Shown: piece after piece, positions 34,848 through 48,053 of the stretch
Numbering within the stretch: position 1 is the first letter of the stretch
Layout: each line of letters begins with the position of its first letter
The notes under the pieces: model-generated
Databases searched by the model: none
Told to the model about the DNA's origin: nothing
Seen by the model: only the letters and a program-made list of their open reading frames with translations
Translations under genes and position numbers: made by a program
Assembly: GCF_014205075.1 (NCBI RefSeq)
Contig: NZ_JACHMU010000001.1
Location: 2,666,001 to 2,730,000, forward strand
Direction of reading: 5' to 3'
Source of the DNA: Microbacterium ginsengiterrae
GTDB taxonomy: Bacteria > Actinomycetota > Actinomycetes > Actinomycetales > Microbacteriaceae
Length of the DNA stretch: 64,000 nucleotides

Positions 34848-35273
34848 GTGACCGATACCCAGATGACCGGACTGGAGTGGGTCGCCCGACGCGGTATGGG
34901 CGCGCTGGCCGAGAAGATGGGCATCGAGTTCACCGAGTTCTCCGTCGAACGGAGCGTCGCGACGATGCCGGTCGAGGGGAACACCCAGCCGGTCGGTCTC
35001 CTGCACGGCGGCGCCTACGTCGTCCTCGGCGAGTCGCTGGGGTCCATGTCCGCCAACCTCGCCGCCGGAGCGGGCAAGCTCGCCGTCGGCGTCGACATCA
35101 ACGCCACCCACACGCGCTCGGCGACATCGGGCGTGGTGACCGGGGTGTGCACGCCGATCCACCTCGGCCGCTCCGTCATGGTGCATGAGATCGTCGTCAC
35201 CGACGATCAGGGACGCCGGTGCTCCACGATCCGGATCACCAACATGATCAAGGACGCCCCGGCGTCGGCGTGA
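34848..35273 (+). CDS. PaaI-type hotdog-fold thioesterase
   Basis: The 141-residue protein has the hotdog helix signature L-L-H-G-G-A-Y at residues 51-57 and the catalytic-type acid E62 in G-E-S-L-G-S, followed by V-G-V-D-I-N-A-T-H and a late I-V-V-T-D-D-Q-G-R strand. Such enzymes hydrolyse acyl- or aryl-CoA thioesters, for example hydroxybenzoyl-CoA or menaquinone-pathway dihydroxynaphthoyl-CoA; the substrate is not known here. GTG start with GAGGAGG upstream. Its last 26 bases overlap the 3' end of a convergent acetyltransferase. Confidence 0.9.
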   Translation: MTDTQMTGLEWVARRGMGALAEKMGIEFTEFSVERSVATMPVEGNTQPVGLLHGGAYVVLGESLGSMSANLAAGAGKLAVGVDINATHTRSATSGVVTGVCTPIHLGRSVMVHEIVVTDDQGRRCSTIRITNMIKDAPASA

Positions 35274-35811
35274 CCTCATCCTCCAGCAGCCGCTGGAACA
35301 GCAGGTGGTCCTGCCACTCCCCCGCGATCCGGAGATAGCGGGCGGCAGCGCCGATACGGGTGAAGCCATTGGCTGCGAGGACGCGCTGGGACGCGGTGTT
35401 GTGCGTCAGTGTCGCAGCCTGGACGCGGTGCAGACCCAGTTCCGCTCTCGCGTGCTCGAGGGCCACAGCGACCGCGCGCGTTGCCAGCCCCCGACCCACG
35501 CGGGAACGATCGACCCAATAGCCGAGGTCCGCGCTGCAGAACGCGCCGTGGACGATGTTGTTGAGGTTCACCCTCCCGCGCAGGCATCCGTCGCCGTCCT
35601 CGATGACGAGGCGGACGTGGAGGTGCGCGGTGGAGGACGACAGCGCCTGCCGAAGGTTCTCCGTGTGCCACTCGGCGGTGTAGAACTGCTCGCTCCTGAG
35701 CGGTTCCCACGGCGCGAGATGTTCACGGTTCTCGCGATAGGCACGCGCCAGGGATGGCCCGTCGTCCCGACGCAGCAGGCGGAGGTGATGCTCTGCGTCG
35801 AGCGCGAACAC
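35248..35811 (-). CDS. GNAT acetyltransferase, RimJ/RimL type
   Basis: The 187-residue protein matches the RimJ/RimL acetyltransferase group: L-R-L-L-R-x-x-D at the start, H-L-A-P-W-E-P, N-L-N-N-I-V, G-Y-W-V-D-R-S, the acetyl-CoA loop R-V-G-R-G-L-A-T-R-A, and N-x-A-S-Q-R-V-L-A-A-N-G-F. Relatives acetylate N-termini of ribosomal proteins or small amines; the target is unknown. It begins at GTG, sharing one base with the stop of pdtaR, so it is translated after that regulator. Confidence 0.88.
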   Translation of the reverse strand: MFALDAEHHLRLLRRDDGPSLARAYRENREHLAPWEPLRSEQFYTAEWHTENLRQALSSSTAHLHVRLVIEDGDGCLRGRVNLNNIVHGAFCSADLGYWVDRSRVGRGLATRAVAVALEHARAELGLHRVQAATLTHNTASQRVLAANGFTRIGAAARYLRIAGEWQDHLLFQRLLEDEVTPTPGRP

Positions 35812-36428
35812 TACTTCTTCGGTGCGAGCTGCTCGATGATCGCCTTGGCGACATCCTGCATGGTGAGGCGGCGATCCATCGACGCCTTCTGGATCCAGCG
35901 GAAGGCCTCCGGCTCGCTGAGCCCCATCTTCTCGTTGAGCAGGCCCTTGGCCCGATCGACGAGCTTGCGGGTCTCGAAGCGCTCGACCATGTCGGCGACC
36001 TCGGCCTCGAGCGTGATGATCTGCTCGTGACGGGCCAGCGCGATCTCGATCGCCGGGAGCAGGTCGTTCGGGGTGAAGGGCTTGACCACGTACGCGAGTG
36101 CGCCGGCCTCGCTGGCGCGCTCGACGAGCTCCTTCTGGCTGAACGCTGTCAGCAGGACGACGGGTGCGATGTTGGCCTTGTGCAGCCGCTCCGCAGCGCT
36201 GATGCCGTCGAGCTGCGGCATCTTCACGTCCATGATGACCAGGTCGGGGCGCAGCTCGGTCGCCAGCGCCACAGCGGTCTCGCCGTCTCCGGCCTCGCCG
36301 ACCACATCGAAACCGTTGTCGCGGAGGATCTCGACGATGTCGAGTCGGATCAGCGATTCGTCTTCGGCGACGACGACGCGTCGCGGGGCGGATGCCGTTG
36401 GTTGCTCAGACACTTCTTGCTCGGTCAC
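35811..36428 (-). CDS. pdtaR: ANTAR-domain response regulator (PdtaR-like)
   Basis: The 205-residue protein has a receiver domain with phosphoacceptor D67 (V-I-M-D-V-K-M-P), upstream acidic E-D, T in L-L-T-A-F-S, and K in V-V-K-P-F. A short coiled linker leads to an ANTAR RNA-binding domain (about residues 145-200) with K-L-V-D-R-A-K-G-L-L and a late A-F-R-W-I-Q-K-A-S-M-D segment. ANTAR proteins bind dual-hairpin RNAs and prevent termination. No cognate histidine kinase is in the window; PdtaS is typically elsewhere. The GTG start follows a TAGAAT -10 by six bases, a leaderless layout. Confidence 0.93.
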   Translation of the reverse strand: MTEQEVSEQPTASAPRRVVVAEDESLIRLDIVEILRDNGFDVVGEAGDGETAVALATELRPDLVIMDVKMPQLDGISAAERLHKANIAPVVLLTAFSQKELVERASEAGALAYVVKPFTPNDLLPAIEIALARHEQIITLEAEVADMVERFETRKLVDRAKGLLNEKMGLSEPEAFRWIQKASMDRRLTMQDVAKAIIEQLAPKK

Positions 36429-36434
36429 ACATCC

Positions 36435-36440
36435 ATTCTA
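36435..36440 (-). promoter_or_regulatory. Leaderless promoter -10 (pdtaR)
   Basis: TAGAAT on the minus strand, six bases before the GTG at 36428. It is one of the best -10 hexamers in the window. Confidence 0.65.
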
Positions 36441-36505
36441 GGGGACGCGTCGCCGGCGACCGGGCCACCCCGGCGGGATCGGGAGGATCAGGTCCTGCGC
36501 TGCGC

Positions 36506-36511
36506 TAGAGT
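36506..36511 (+). promoter_or_regulatory. -10-like element of the tRNA-Leu gene
   Basis: TAGAGT lies about 18 bases before the mature 5' end of the tRNA. A -35 is not clear. Confidence 0.45.
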
Positions 36512-36529
36512 CGAAGGCGCGACATCCGC

Positions 36530-36612
36530 GCCGGCGTGGCGGAATGGTAGACGCGGAGCACTCAAAATGCTTTGTCCGAAAGGACGTGTGGGTTCGAGTC
36601 CCACCGCCGGCA
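36530..36612 (+). tRNA. tRNA-Leu(CAA)
   Basis: An 83-base class II tRNA. The acceptor arms GCCGGCG and CGCCGGC pair fully, with A as discriminator. The anticodon loop CTCAAAA gives anticodon CAA, which reads UUG leucine codons. The long variable arm GTCCGAAAGGAC and the GGTTCGAGTCC T-arm are both clear. The CCA end is not encoded. A hairpin terminator follows 13 bases later. Confidence 0.97.
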
Positions 36613-36624
36613 CTTCATCACCAT

Positions 36625-36656
36625 CATCGCCTGTCCCACCCGCGGGGCAGGCGATG
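36625..36656 (+). terminator. Terminator after tRNA-Leu
   Basis: CATCGCCTG (36625-36633) pairs with CAGGCGATG (36648-36656), extended inward by CCC/GGG. It follows the tRNA and also lies just past the stop of the convergent XRE gene. Confidence 0.7.
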
Positions 36657-36688
36657 GTCGTCTCGGGCGCTCGGAGGTCGTGAGCCGT

Positions 36689-37264
36689 TCAGGCGGCGTC
36701 GAGCTCCCCCGCCTCGATCCAGATCCCACGACGTCGGAAGGGGCCGGGGACGAGGTGCACGTCGGGGTCGGTGTGGCGGACGGACGGCCAGGGCTCCCAG
36801 TGTCCGGCATCGAGTCCGAGATTCTCCTCCACCCAGTCCGGGATCGGCGCATCCTTCTGGCGCAACCGCCACTCCACGAGTCCGGCCAACGCGGCGTCCC
36901 ACTCCACGGTCACCGGCCTCGGCGGGGTGTAGGTCAGCAGGACTTGCGTGGTGGCCGGAGCCGCTGCCAACTGCCGGTTGAGCCGCATGAACGCACGGTA
37001 GGCCTGCTCCTCCGCGCCGTCGGCGTCGTAATCGGCGATGACCTCGGCGAAGTCGGAGACGAAGGAGAGCTCACCGATGTCGACGGCGAGCAGCCGAAGC
37101 CCGAGCCCCGCGGCCGCGCGCTCGAGCGTCTCGACGGTCGGACTGCGTCGGCCCTGCTCGATCGCGTACAGGTTGGAGGTCTTGAGCCCGGTGCGCTCGG
37201 CGACCTGGGCGGCGGTGATGCCGCGGCGTCGGCGACTCCGCGCGATCTGCGTGATGATGCCCAC
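36689..37264 (-). CDS. XRE-family transcriptional regulator
   Basis: The 191-residue protein has an N-terminal helix-turn-helix (T-A-A-Q-V-A-E-R-T-G-L-K-T-S-N-L-Y-A-I-E-Q-G-R-R-S-P) and a C-terminal domain of about 110 residues with a tryptophan-rich end that I do not recognise. I choose GTG 37264 because GGGGAGGAG is placed a few bases upstream; an in-frame ATG at 37297 would place that site and an 18-base palindrome inside the gene. The palindrome suggests autoregulation. Possible control of the divergent manganese catalase is inference. Confidence 0.8.
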   Translation of the reverse strand: MGIITQIARSRRRRGITAAQVAERTGLKTSNLYAIEQGRRSPTVETLERAAAGLGLRLLAVDIGELSFVSDFAEVIADYDADGAEEQAYRAFMRLNRQLAAAPATTQVLLTYTPPRPVTVEWDAALAGLVEWRLRQKDAPIPDWVEENLGLDAGHWEPWPSVRHTDPDVHLVPGPFRRRGIWIEAGELDAA

Positions 37265-37278
37265 GCCTCTCCTCCCCG

Positions 37279-37296
37279 TGTATCGAATTCGATCCA
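37279..37296. promoter_or_regulatory. Palindromic operator before the XRE gene
   Basis: TGTATCGAATTCGATCCA is palindromic at all but one base pair, with a perfect 12-base core ATCGAATTCGAT (37282-37293). It lies between a minus-strand TACGAT -10-like element and the XRE ribosome binding site, a position fitting repression by the gene's own product. Confidence 0.6.
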
Positions 37297-37438
37297 TCGT
37301 ACCCGACCGCGTCCGCTCGATCAGGAGGGGCTCGGGGAATTCTCCCAGGAAGTCATGGAAACGCAACCCCCCTCCCTGGTCGACGCTGTCGGGGCTTGAG
37401 TGGGATCCCGCACGGCTGACCGCTCAGAAAGGATCACG

Positions 37439-38320
37439 ATGTTCTTCCACCGACAAGAGCTCCAGCACTCTGCGACACCGGATGCCCCCGATGCCGTGTA
37501 CGCCCGCAAGCTCCAGGAAGTCCTCGGAGGCCAATACGGAGAGATCACCGTGGCGATGCAGTACCAGTTCCAGGCGTGGAACATGCACATCCCCGGGAAG
37601 TACCGCGATCTCGTGTTCGGGATCGGTGCCGAGGAGATGGGCCACGTCGAGATGCTGGCGGTGATGATCGCCCAGCTGCTTGAGAAGTCGCCCCTCGGGA
37701 TCACCGAGGATGCTGTCCAGAGCGACCCCACCGTCGCGGCCGTCATCGGCGGAACGGACATCCAGCAGGGCATCGTCGCCGGCGCCGGAGCACGTCCCGT
37801 CGACAGTAACGGGAACCCGTGGATGGGGTCGTACATCACCGCCAGCGGCAACCTGCTCGCGGACTTCACGGCCAATGCGAACGCCGAGATGCAGGGACGC
37901 GTCCAGGTGGCTCGGCTGTACCACATGACCGACGACCACGGCGTCCTTGATCTGCTGAGCTTCCTGCTCGCGAGGGACACGATGCACCAGAACCAGTGGC
38001 TCGCCGCGGCCGAGGAACTCAAGGCCGAGGGCGCCGAGACGCTCCCGGTCCCGAGCAACTTCCCCCTGAAGAAGGAGGCGCGCGAGGTGTCGTACCAGTA
38101 CCTGAACTTCAGCGACGGTGCGGCGGCCGCCGAGGGGTCCTGGGCCTCCGGCCCCACCCCGGACGGACATGGCGAGTTCACCTATCACGACGGGCCGACC
38201 ACCACGTCGCCGATGCCCCCGCCCACCCATCCCGACTCGCGGTTCTACGGCACGACGGAGCTGCCCAACGTCGTCGAGAAGGTCGCCGGCGCAGCGCAGG
38301 ACGCCCTTCGCAAGGAGTGA
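37439..38320 (+). CDS. Manganese catalase
   Basis: The 293-residue protein is a dimanganese catalase with the four-helix-bundle ligands in sequence: E35 (G-Q-Y-G-E-I-T), E66-x-x-H69 (G-A-E-E-M-G-H), E150 (N-A-N-A-E-M-Q) and H183 (D-T-M-H-Q-N-Q-W). It destroys hydrogen peroxide in the cytoplasm without haem. The C-terminal 60 residues are proline- and threonine-rich. AAAGGA lies about seven bases before the ATG. An XRE regulator is encoded divergently. Three hairpins follow downstream. Confidence 0.94.
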   Translation: MFFHRQELQHSATPDAPDAVYARKLQEVLGGQYGEITVAMQYQFQAWNMHIPGKYRDLVFGIGAEEMGHVEMLAVMIAQLLEKSPLGITEDAVQSDPTVAAVIGGTDIQQGIVAGAGARPVDSNGNPWMGSYITASGNLLADFTANANAEMQGRVQVARLYHMTDDHGVLDLLSFLLARDTMHQNQWLAAAEELKAEGAETLPVPSNFPLKKEAREVSYQYLNFSDGAAAAEGSWASGPTPDGHGEFTYHDGPTTTSPMPPPTHPDSRFYGTTELPNVVEKVAGAAQDALRKE

Positions 38321-38335
38321 CCGGAGGGCCGAGAC

Positions 38336-38365
38336 AAGGGGCGTCGGGTGACCGGCGCCCCTTCT
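38336..38365 (+). terminator. Terminator of the manganese catalase gene
   Basis: AAGGGGCG and CGCCCCTT arms (38336-38343, 38356-38363), with an inner CGG/CCG extension, are followed by TTCT. The hairpin starts 15 bases after the stop. Confidence 0.75.
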
Positions 38366-38383
38366 GCATGACCGAGCGTGGTG

Positions 38384-38426
38384 GCCGGTGATCTGCCCCA
38401 ACCGAAACGAAAGGCAGATCACCGGC
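38384..38426. repeat. Perfect 14-base inverted repeat, role unknown
   Basis: Arms 38384-38397 and 38413-38426 are exactly complementary (GCCGGTGATCTGCC and its reverse complement) around an A-rich 15-base loop. No gene overlaps it and it has no T-run. It lies between the catalase terminator and the pyk terminator. Confidence 0.6.
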
Positions 38427-38554
38427 GCTGCGGAGGCTCTTCCTGCGCGTCCTCCCTGTCGTGGCCGCGCCCGCCTCCCACACCTCGAAGCTATCTCGCC
38501 ACGGAACGTCGATTCCAGGGGTTGACTTCCGCTCCAGGAGATGTCGAGAACGAC

Positions 38555-38584
38555 GAAGGGGCGGAGCCGAAGCTCCGCCCCTTC
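38555..38584 (-). terminator. Terminator of pyk
   Basis: A perfect 13-base stem (GAAGGGGCGGAGC and complement) with loop TTCG when read on the minus strand, a very stable tetraloop. It lies 10 bases past the pyk stop. Confidence 0.8.
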
Positions 38585-38594
38585 ACGATTCGAC

Positions 38595-40043
38595 CTACGC
38601 GCCGGCCTTGTAGATCGGCGCTGCGCCGTTGACGGCGTCGCCGACCTTGTGGACGCGGATGTCGTTCGTCGACCCGACGATCCCGGGAGGGGAACCGGAG
38701 ATCACGACGACCTTGTCGCCTTCGGCGGCCAGGCCGTTCGACAGCAGGTAGTCGTCCACCTGGTGGTACATGAGATCGGTGTGCTGCACCATCTCGACGA
38801 GGGTGGACTTCATGCCCCAGGTCAGCGCCATCCGGCGACGGATGCCGGGCTCAGGCGTGAAGGCCAGCATGGGGATGCGCGACCGGAGGCGCGACAGGCG
38901 GCGCGCGCTGTCACCCGACTGCGTGAACACGCACAGGAACTTCGCCTCGACGAACTCCGCGACCTCGAGTGCGGCGAGTGTGATGGCACCGCCCTGCGTG
39001 CGGGGCTTGTTGGTGAGCGGAGCGATCCGCTCGAGGCCGTGCTCCTCCGTGGAGGAGATGATGCGGGCCATGGTCTCCACGACGACGGTCGGGTAATCCC
39101 CGACGCTGGTCTCGCCCGAGAGCATGACCGCGTCCGCACCGTCGAGCACGGCGTTGGCGACGTCCGACGTCTCCGCGCGGGTGGGGACGGGGCTCGAGAT
39201 CATCGACTCGAGCATCTGGGTCGCGACGATGACGGGCTTGGCATTGCGGCGGGCCAGTTCGACGGCGCGCTTCTGCACGATCGGCACCGCCTCGAGCGGC
39301 AGCTCGACGCCGAGGTCGCCGCGGGCGACCATGATGCCGTCGAACGCGTCGACGATCTCCTCGAGGGCCTCGACGGCCTGCGGCTTCTCGATCTTGGCGA
39401 TGACGGGGACCTTGACGCCCTCTTCCGCCATGATCTCGTGCACGCGCTCGACGTCCGATGCATTGCGTACGAACGACAGGGCGATGAGGTCGGCGCCGAT
39501 GCGCAGACCCCAGCGCAGGTCGGACTCGTCCTTCTCGCTCAGGGCGGGAACGTTGACGGCGACGCCGGGAAGGTTGATCCCCTTGTTGTTCGACACGGCG
39601 CCGGCGACGATGACCTTCGTGGTGACCACGGTGCCGTCGGTCTCGACGACCTGAACGCGGACCTTGCCGTCATCGATGAGGAGGAAGTCGCCGGGCTTGA
39701 CGTCCTGGGGCAGCCCCTTGAACGTCGTCCCGCAGATCTCGCGGTTGCCGATGATGTCTTCGATGGTGATCTTGAAGATGTCTCCGACCGCCAGCTCGTA
39801 GGGGCCGGCCTCGAACTTGCCCAGACGGATCTTCGGCCCCTGCAGGTCGACGAGCACGGCGACCGCGCGTCCGGTGTCGTCCGCCGCCCGGCGCACGTTG
39901 GCGTAGTTCGCGTCGTGGACGGAGTAGTCACCGTGGCTGAGGTTCAGACGAGCGACGTCGACCCCCGCTTCGATGAGGGCTCTGACGGTTTCATAGCTCG
40001 AGGTGGCCGGGCCCAGCGTGGCGACGATTTTCGCGCGTCTCAA
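38595..40043 (-). CDS. pyk: Pyruvate kinase
   Basis: The 482-residue protein has the pyruvate kinase landmarks: R-R-A-K-I-V-A-T-L-G-P-A, A-R-L-N-L-S-H-G, L-V-D-L-Q-G-P-K-I-R, the active-site lysine strand V-I-A-K-I-E, M-V-A-R-G-D-L-G-V-E and A-T-Q-M-L-E-S-M. It converts phosphoenolpyruvate and ADP to pyruvate and ATP. The start codon is TTG, supported by GGAGAG five bases upstream and by family length. It is the last gene of the gltB-gltD-pyk series, ended by a strong hairpin. Confidence 0.95.
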   Translation of the reverse strand: MRRAKIVATLGPATSSYETVRALIEAGVDVARLNLSHGDYSVHDANYANVRRAADDTGRAVAVLVDLQGPKIRLGKFEAGPYELAVGDIFKITIEDIIGNREICGTTFKGLPQDVKPGDFLLIDDGKVRVQVVETDGTVVTTKVIVAGAVSNNKGINLPGVAVNVPALSEKDESDLRWGLRIGADLIALSFVRNASDVERVHEIMAEEGVKVPVIAKIEKPQAVEALEEIVDAFDGIMVARGDLGVELPLEAVPIVQKRAVELARRNAKPVIVATQMLESMISSPVPTRAETSDVANAVLDGADAVMLSGETSVGDYPTVVVETMARIISSTEEHGLERIAPLTNKPRTQGGAITLAALEVAEFVEAKFLCVFTQSGDSARRLSRLRSRIPMLAFTPEPGIRRRMALTWGMKSTLVEMVQHTDLMYHQVDDYLLSNGLAAEGDKVVVISGSPPGIVGSTNDIRVHKVGDAVNGAAPIYKAGA

Positions 40044-40098
40044 AGATCTCTCCAGGGTAAGAACAAGGGGGAATTATGGCGACGGTGCCGCCGCCAGC

Positions 40099-41557
40099 CT
40101 ACGCGGGCTGCAGTCCGATTGCGACATCGGTGGGGCGCACCGGCGCGGGAAGCACCGAGTCCCCCATGAGATGCCGGTCCACACTCGCAGCCGCCGCGCG
40201 GCCCTCGGCGATGGCCCAGACGATGAGCGACTGTCCGCGACCGGCGTCGCCGGCGACGAACACACCGGGGATGCTGGTCTCGTACGAGTCATCCCGTCGG
40301 AACGCGCCGCGGTCGTCGGAGTCGGGGCGGGTGTCGTCAGTGAAGCTCTCGGTCTCCGGACCGGTGAACCCCATCGCGATGAGGACGAGGTCCGCGGGGA
40401 TCTCGCGCTCCGTGCCGCTCTTGGGCACACGACGTCCGTCGACGAACTCGGTTTCGGCGACGCGCAGTGCGCGCACCTCACCGGCATCGTTCGAGAGGAA
40501 CTCGACGGTGGAGGCCAGGTACTGGCGCTCCCCGCCCTCCTCGTGCGCTGACTGCACTTCGAAGACCGTCGGCATCATCGGCCACGGCTGGTGCTCGGGG
40601 CGGGTGTCGCCCGGCTGCCTGCCGATCGCGAGGTTGGTCACGCTCAGCGCACCCTGACGGTGTGCCGTGCCGATGCAGTCCGCGCCGGTGTCTCCACCGC
40701 CGATGACGATGACGTGCTTGCCCTCGGCGGTGATCTGGTTGGGCACCGCATCTCCGGCGACGGCCTTGTTGGACTCGACGAGGTACTCCATGGCGAAGTG
40801 CACACCGTCGAGGTCCCTGCCCGGGATGTGGAGATCGCGCGGAACCGTCGATCCGGTGGCGAGGACGACGGCGTCATAGCGCGCACGCAGATCCGCCCAG
40901 CTGATGTCCTTGCCGATCTCGACGCCCGCGCGGAAGCGGGTTCCCTCTTCGGCCATCTGGCGGAGGCGGGCCTCGAGGTGGCTCTTCTCCATCTTGAAAT
41001 CGGGGATGCCGTAGCGGAGCAGTCCGCCGATCCGGTCGTCGCGCTCGAACACCGCGACGGTGTGACCGGCGCGGGTCAGCTGCTGAGCCGCAGCGAGGCC
41101 GGCAGGACCGGATCCGACCACGGCGACCGTCTTGCCGGTGAGGCGCTCCGGCGGCTGCGGCTCGACCCATCCCTTGGAGAAGGCCTCATCGATGATGGAG
41201 ACCTCGACCTGCTTGATCGTCACAGCGGGCTGGTTGATGCCGAGCACGCACGCGCTCTCGCACGGCGCAGGGCAGAGCCGACCGGTGAACTCGGGGAAGT
41301 TGTTGGTCGCGTGGAGGCGCTCGATGGCGGAGCGGTCCTCACCGCGCCAGGTGAGGTCGTTCCACTCGGGGATGAGATTCCCCAGCGGGCAGCCCTGGTG
41401 GCAGAACGGGATGCCGCAGTCCATGCAGCGTCCCGCCTGCCGCCGCAGCACGGTCTTGTCGCCCGGCTCGTAGACCTCTTTCCAGTCCATGATGCGCACG
41501 GGGACGGGGCGGCGAGCGGGCAGCTCCCGCTCCGTCACCTTCAGAAAGCCCTTGGGA

Positions 41558-41565
<8 letters not shown>
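40099..41565 (-). CDS. gltD: Glutamate synthase, small (beta) subunit
   Basis: The 488-residue protein carries N-terminal iron-sulfur cysteines ([14 protein letters not shown] and C-P-A-P-C-E-S-A-C), an FAD loop [12 protein letters not shown] and an NADPH loop [11 protein letters not shown]. It passes electrons from NADPH to the large subunit, which makes two glutamates from glutamine and 2-oxoglutarate. The GTG start lies inside the last codons of gltB (eight-base overlap), giving coupled translation. Confidence 0.96.
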
Positions 41566-46126
<4,561 letters not shown>

Positions 46127-46195
46127 CTAATACCGCCCTCAGGTAATCAGTTGACACCGGGGACGCCGTCGGCCCGCTCGTTCAGTGCAATGGTT

Positions 46196-46212
46196 TCCTC
46201 ACTCGATGAGGA
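46196..46212. terminator. Small hairpin after lgt
   Basis: TCCTCA and TGAGGA arms with a five-base loop lie immediately downstream of the lgt stop in the 90-base gap before gltB. It is short and lacks a T-run, so any role in ending the trp-lgt transcript is weakly supported. Confidence 0.3.
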
Positions 46213-46216
46213 GGCT

Positions 46217-47239
46217 TTATCGGGAGCTTTCCTCGCTCCTGGGAGCAGTGCTTGTGGCGGTGGCTCCGACAGTGACTTCGGCGGGAGGCTCGCTCACGTC
46301 GACGAAGTCATCGAGGTCGTTCTGCGATTGTACATCAGCGTTTTCCGCCTTCGGCCCGCGGCCGGCCACGTACGGGCTGGGCTCCCTGCCCGGGTGCCGG
46401 CGCGTCTGCACGACGAGGATGGCGATGCCGACGACGACACCGATGATCGCCGCCCACACGTTGCTGCGCAGCCCGAGGATGATCTCGCTCGGATCGATGC
46501 GGATGGATTCCCAGACGATGCGGCCCGCCGAGTACCAGATGAGGTAGATGGCGAACACCTTGCCCCACTGCAGCCGCAGCCGGCGACCGATCCACAGGAG
46601 GAACACGACACCCAGCACGTTCCAGACGACCTCGTACAGGAATGTCGGGTGGAACAGCGTGCCCTCGGCGAGCCCTGGGGGGAACGCCGGGTTGTCGGAC
46701 TCGATCTCCAGACCCCACGGGAGGTCGGTGGGCTGCCCGTACAGCTCGTGGTTGAACCAGTTGCCGAAGCGCCCCATGGCCTGCGCGAGCAGGAGCCCGG
46801 GGGCGAGAGCATCCGCGAAGGTCCAGAAGCGGATTCCCGTCCAGCGGCATCCGAGGTAGGCGCCGACTGCGCCGCCGATGAGGGCGCCGAAGATGGCGAT
46901 GCCACCCTCCCAGATCGCCCAGACCGAACCGGGTTCGAACGCGTTCCAGGTGTTCCTGCCCTCGCCGAAGTAGAAGTTCGGGTGCGTCAGCACGTGGAAG
47001 ATGCGTGCGCCGATGATCGCGAGCGGCACCGCGAGGATGGCGATGTCGATGACGACCCACGGCTCCGCGCCCCGGCGGGTGAGACGACGGTTCGTGATCA
47101 GTGCCGCGGCGATGATGCCGGCGATGATGCACAGCGCGTAGAAGTGGATCCGCAGCGGGCCGAGGTCGAAGTAGCTGACGTCGGGGCTCGGGATGCTGGT
47201 GAGCACGCCGCTGACGGCGGTGTGAAGCGCGAGGGACAT
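46217..47239 (-). CDS. lgt: Prolipoprotein diacylglyceryl transferase
   Basis: The 340-residue protein has about seven membrane helices and the Lgt signature G-R-F-G-N-W-F-N-H-E-L-Y-G, including the essential arginine, glutamate and histidine. It moves diacylglycerol from phosphatidylglycerol to the lipobox cysteine, the step before Lnt. The last 65 residues are a polar tail, longer than in enterobacteria but common in actinobacteria. It follows trpA by 10 bases, yet has its own leaderless promoter (TAGAAT seven bases before ATG). Confidence 0.95.
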   Translation of the reverse strand: MSLALHTAVSGVLTSIPSPDVSYFDLGPLRIHFYALCIIAGIIAAALITNRRLTRRGAEPWVVIDIAILAVPLAIIGARIFHVLTHPNFYFGEGRNTWNAFEPGSVWAIWEGGIAIFGALIGGAVGAYLGCRWTGIRFWTFADALAPGLLLAQAMGRFGNWFNHELYGQPTDLPWGLEIESDNPAFPPGLAEGTLFHPTFLYEVVWNVLGVVFLLWIGRRLRLQWGKVFAIYLIWYSAGRIVWESIRIDPSEIILGLRSNVWAAIIGVVVGIAILVVQTRRHPGREPSPYVAGRGPKAENADVQSQNDLDDFVDVSEPPAEVTVGATATSTAPRSEESSR

Positions 47240-47246
47240 GAGTGCG

Positions 47247-47252
47247 ATTCTA
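47247..47252 (-). promoter_or_regulatory. Leaderless promoter -10 (lgt)
   Basis: TAGAAT on the minus strand, seven bases before the lgt ATG and overlapping the last codon of trpA. It lets lgt be expressed apart from tryptophan synthesis. Confidence 0.6.
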
Positions 47253-48053
47253 GTTCTCGTGTGAGCGGGCTGCAGACGAAGTGCCGGCAGCGAGGGTCCT
47301 GGTCACGTCGGCGAGGGCGGGCAGACCGCCGTCTCGGAGCGCGCGCACCAGAGCGGTGCCGACGATGGCGCCGTCGGCGTAGTCGCACACCGCGGCGATC
47401 TGATCGGCGGTGGAGATGCCGATGCCGACGCACGCGTTGCGCGCACCACGGGCCTTCAGCCGATCGACGAGCGTGCGCGCGGCGACGTCGAGCGCTTCCC
47501 GCTCCCCCGTGATGCCCATCGTGGAGACGGTGTACACGAACCCGGTCGACGACTTCACGACGAGGCCGAGGCGTTCATCGGTCGAGGTCGGGGCTGCGAG
47601 GAACACGCGGTCGAGACCCGTGCGCTCACTGGCGGCGATCCACTCCGCTGCGGCGTCGGGCGTGATGTCCGGCGTGATGAGGCCGGCCCCGCCGGCGGCG
47701 AGCAGGTCGTCCGCGTAGCGGTCGACCCCGTACTGCATGATGGGGTTCCAATACGACATCACGAGGACCGGCACGTCCGTGGCCGCAGTGATCTCCTTGA
47801 CGGCGGTGAACAGGTCGCGCATCCGGAAGCCGCCGGCGAGAGCCGCCTGGGTGGCCTCCTGGATGATGAGGCCGTCCATCACGGGGTCGCTGTAGGGCGG
47901 GCCGAGTTCGATGACGTCGACGCCGTTCTCGGCGAGCGTGATCGCCGCTCTGATGCTCGTGTCGAGGTCGGGGAACCCGACGGGGAGGTAGCCGACGAAC
48001 GCGCCTCGACCGGCATCGTTCGCCTTCCGGATGGCGGCTTCGACCGTGCTCAT
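47250..48053 (-). CDS. trpA: Tryptophan synthase alpha subunit
   Basis: The 267-residue TIM barrel has the TrpA landmarks: [26 protein letters not shown] with the catalytic Glu and Asp, and C-V-G-I-G-I-S near the phosphate site. It cleaves indole-3-glycerol phosphate and channels indole to TrpB. The ATG overlaps the trpB stop (ATGA), ensuring balanced subunits. Confidence 0.96.
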   Translation of the reverse strand: MSTVEAAIRKANDAGRGAFVGYLPVGFPDLDTSIRAAITLAENGVDVIELGPPYSDPVMDGLIIQEATQAALAGGFRMRDLFTAVKEITAATDVPVLVMSYWNPIMQYGVDRYADDLLAAGGAGLITPDITPDAAAEWIAASERTGLDRVFLAAPTSTDERLGLVVKSSTGFVYTVSTMGITGEREALDVAARTLVDRLKARGARNACVGIGISTADQIAAVCDYADGAIVGTALVRALRDGGLPALADVTRTLAAGTSSAARSHEN

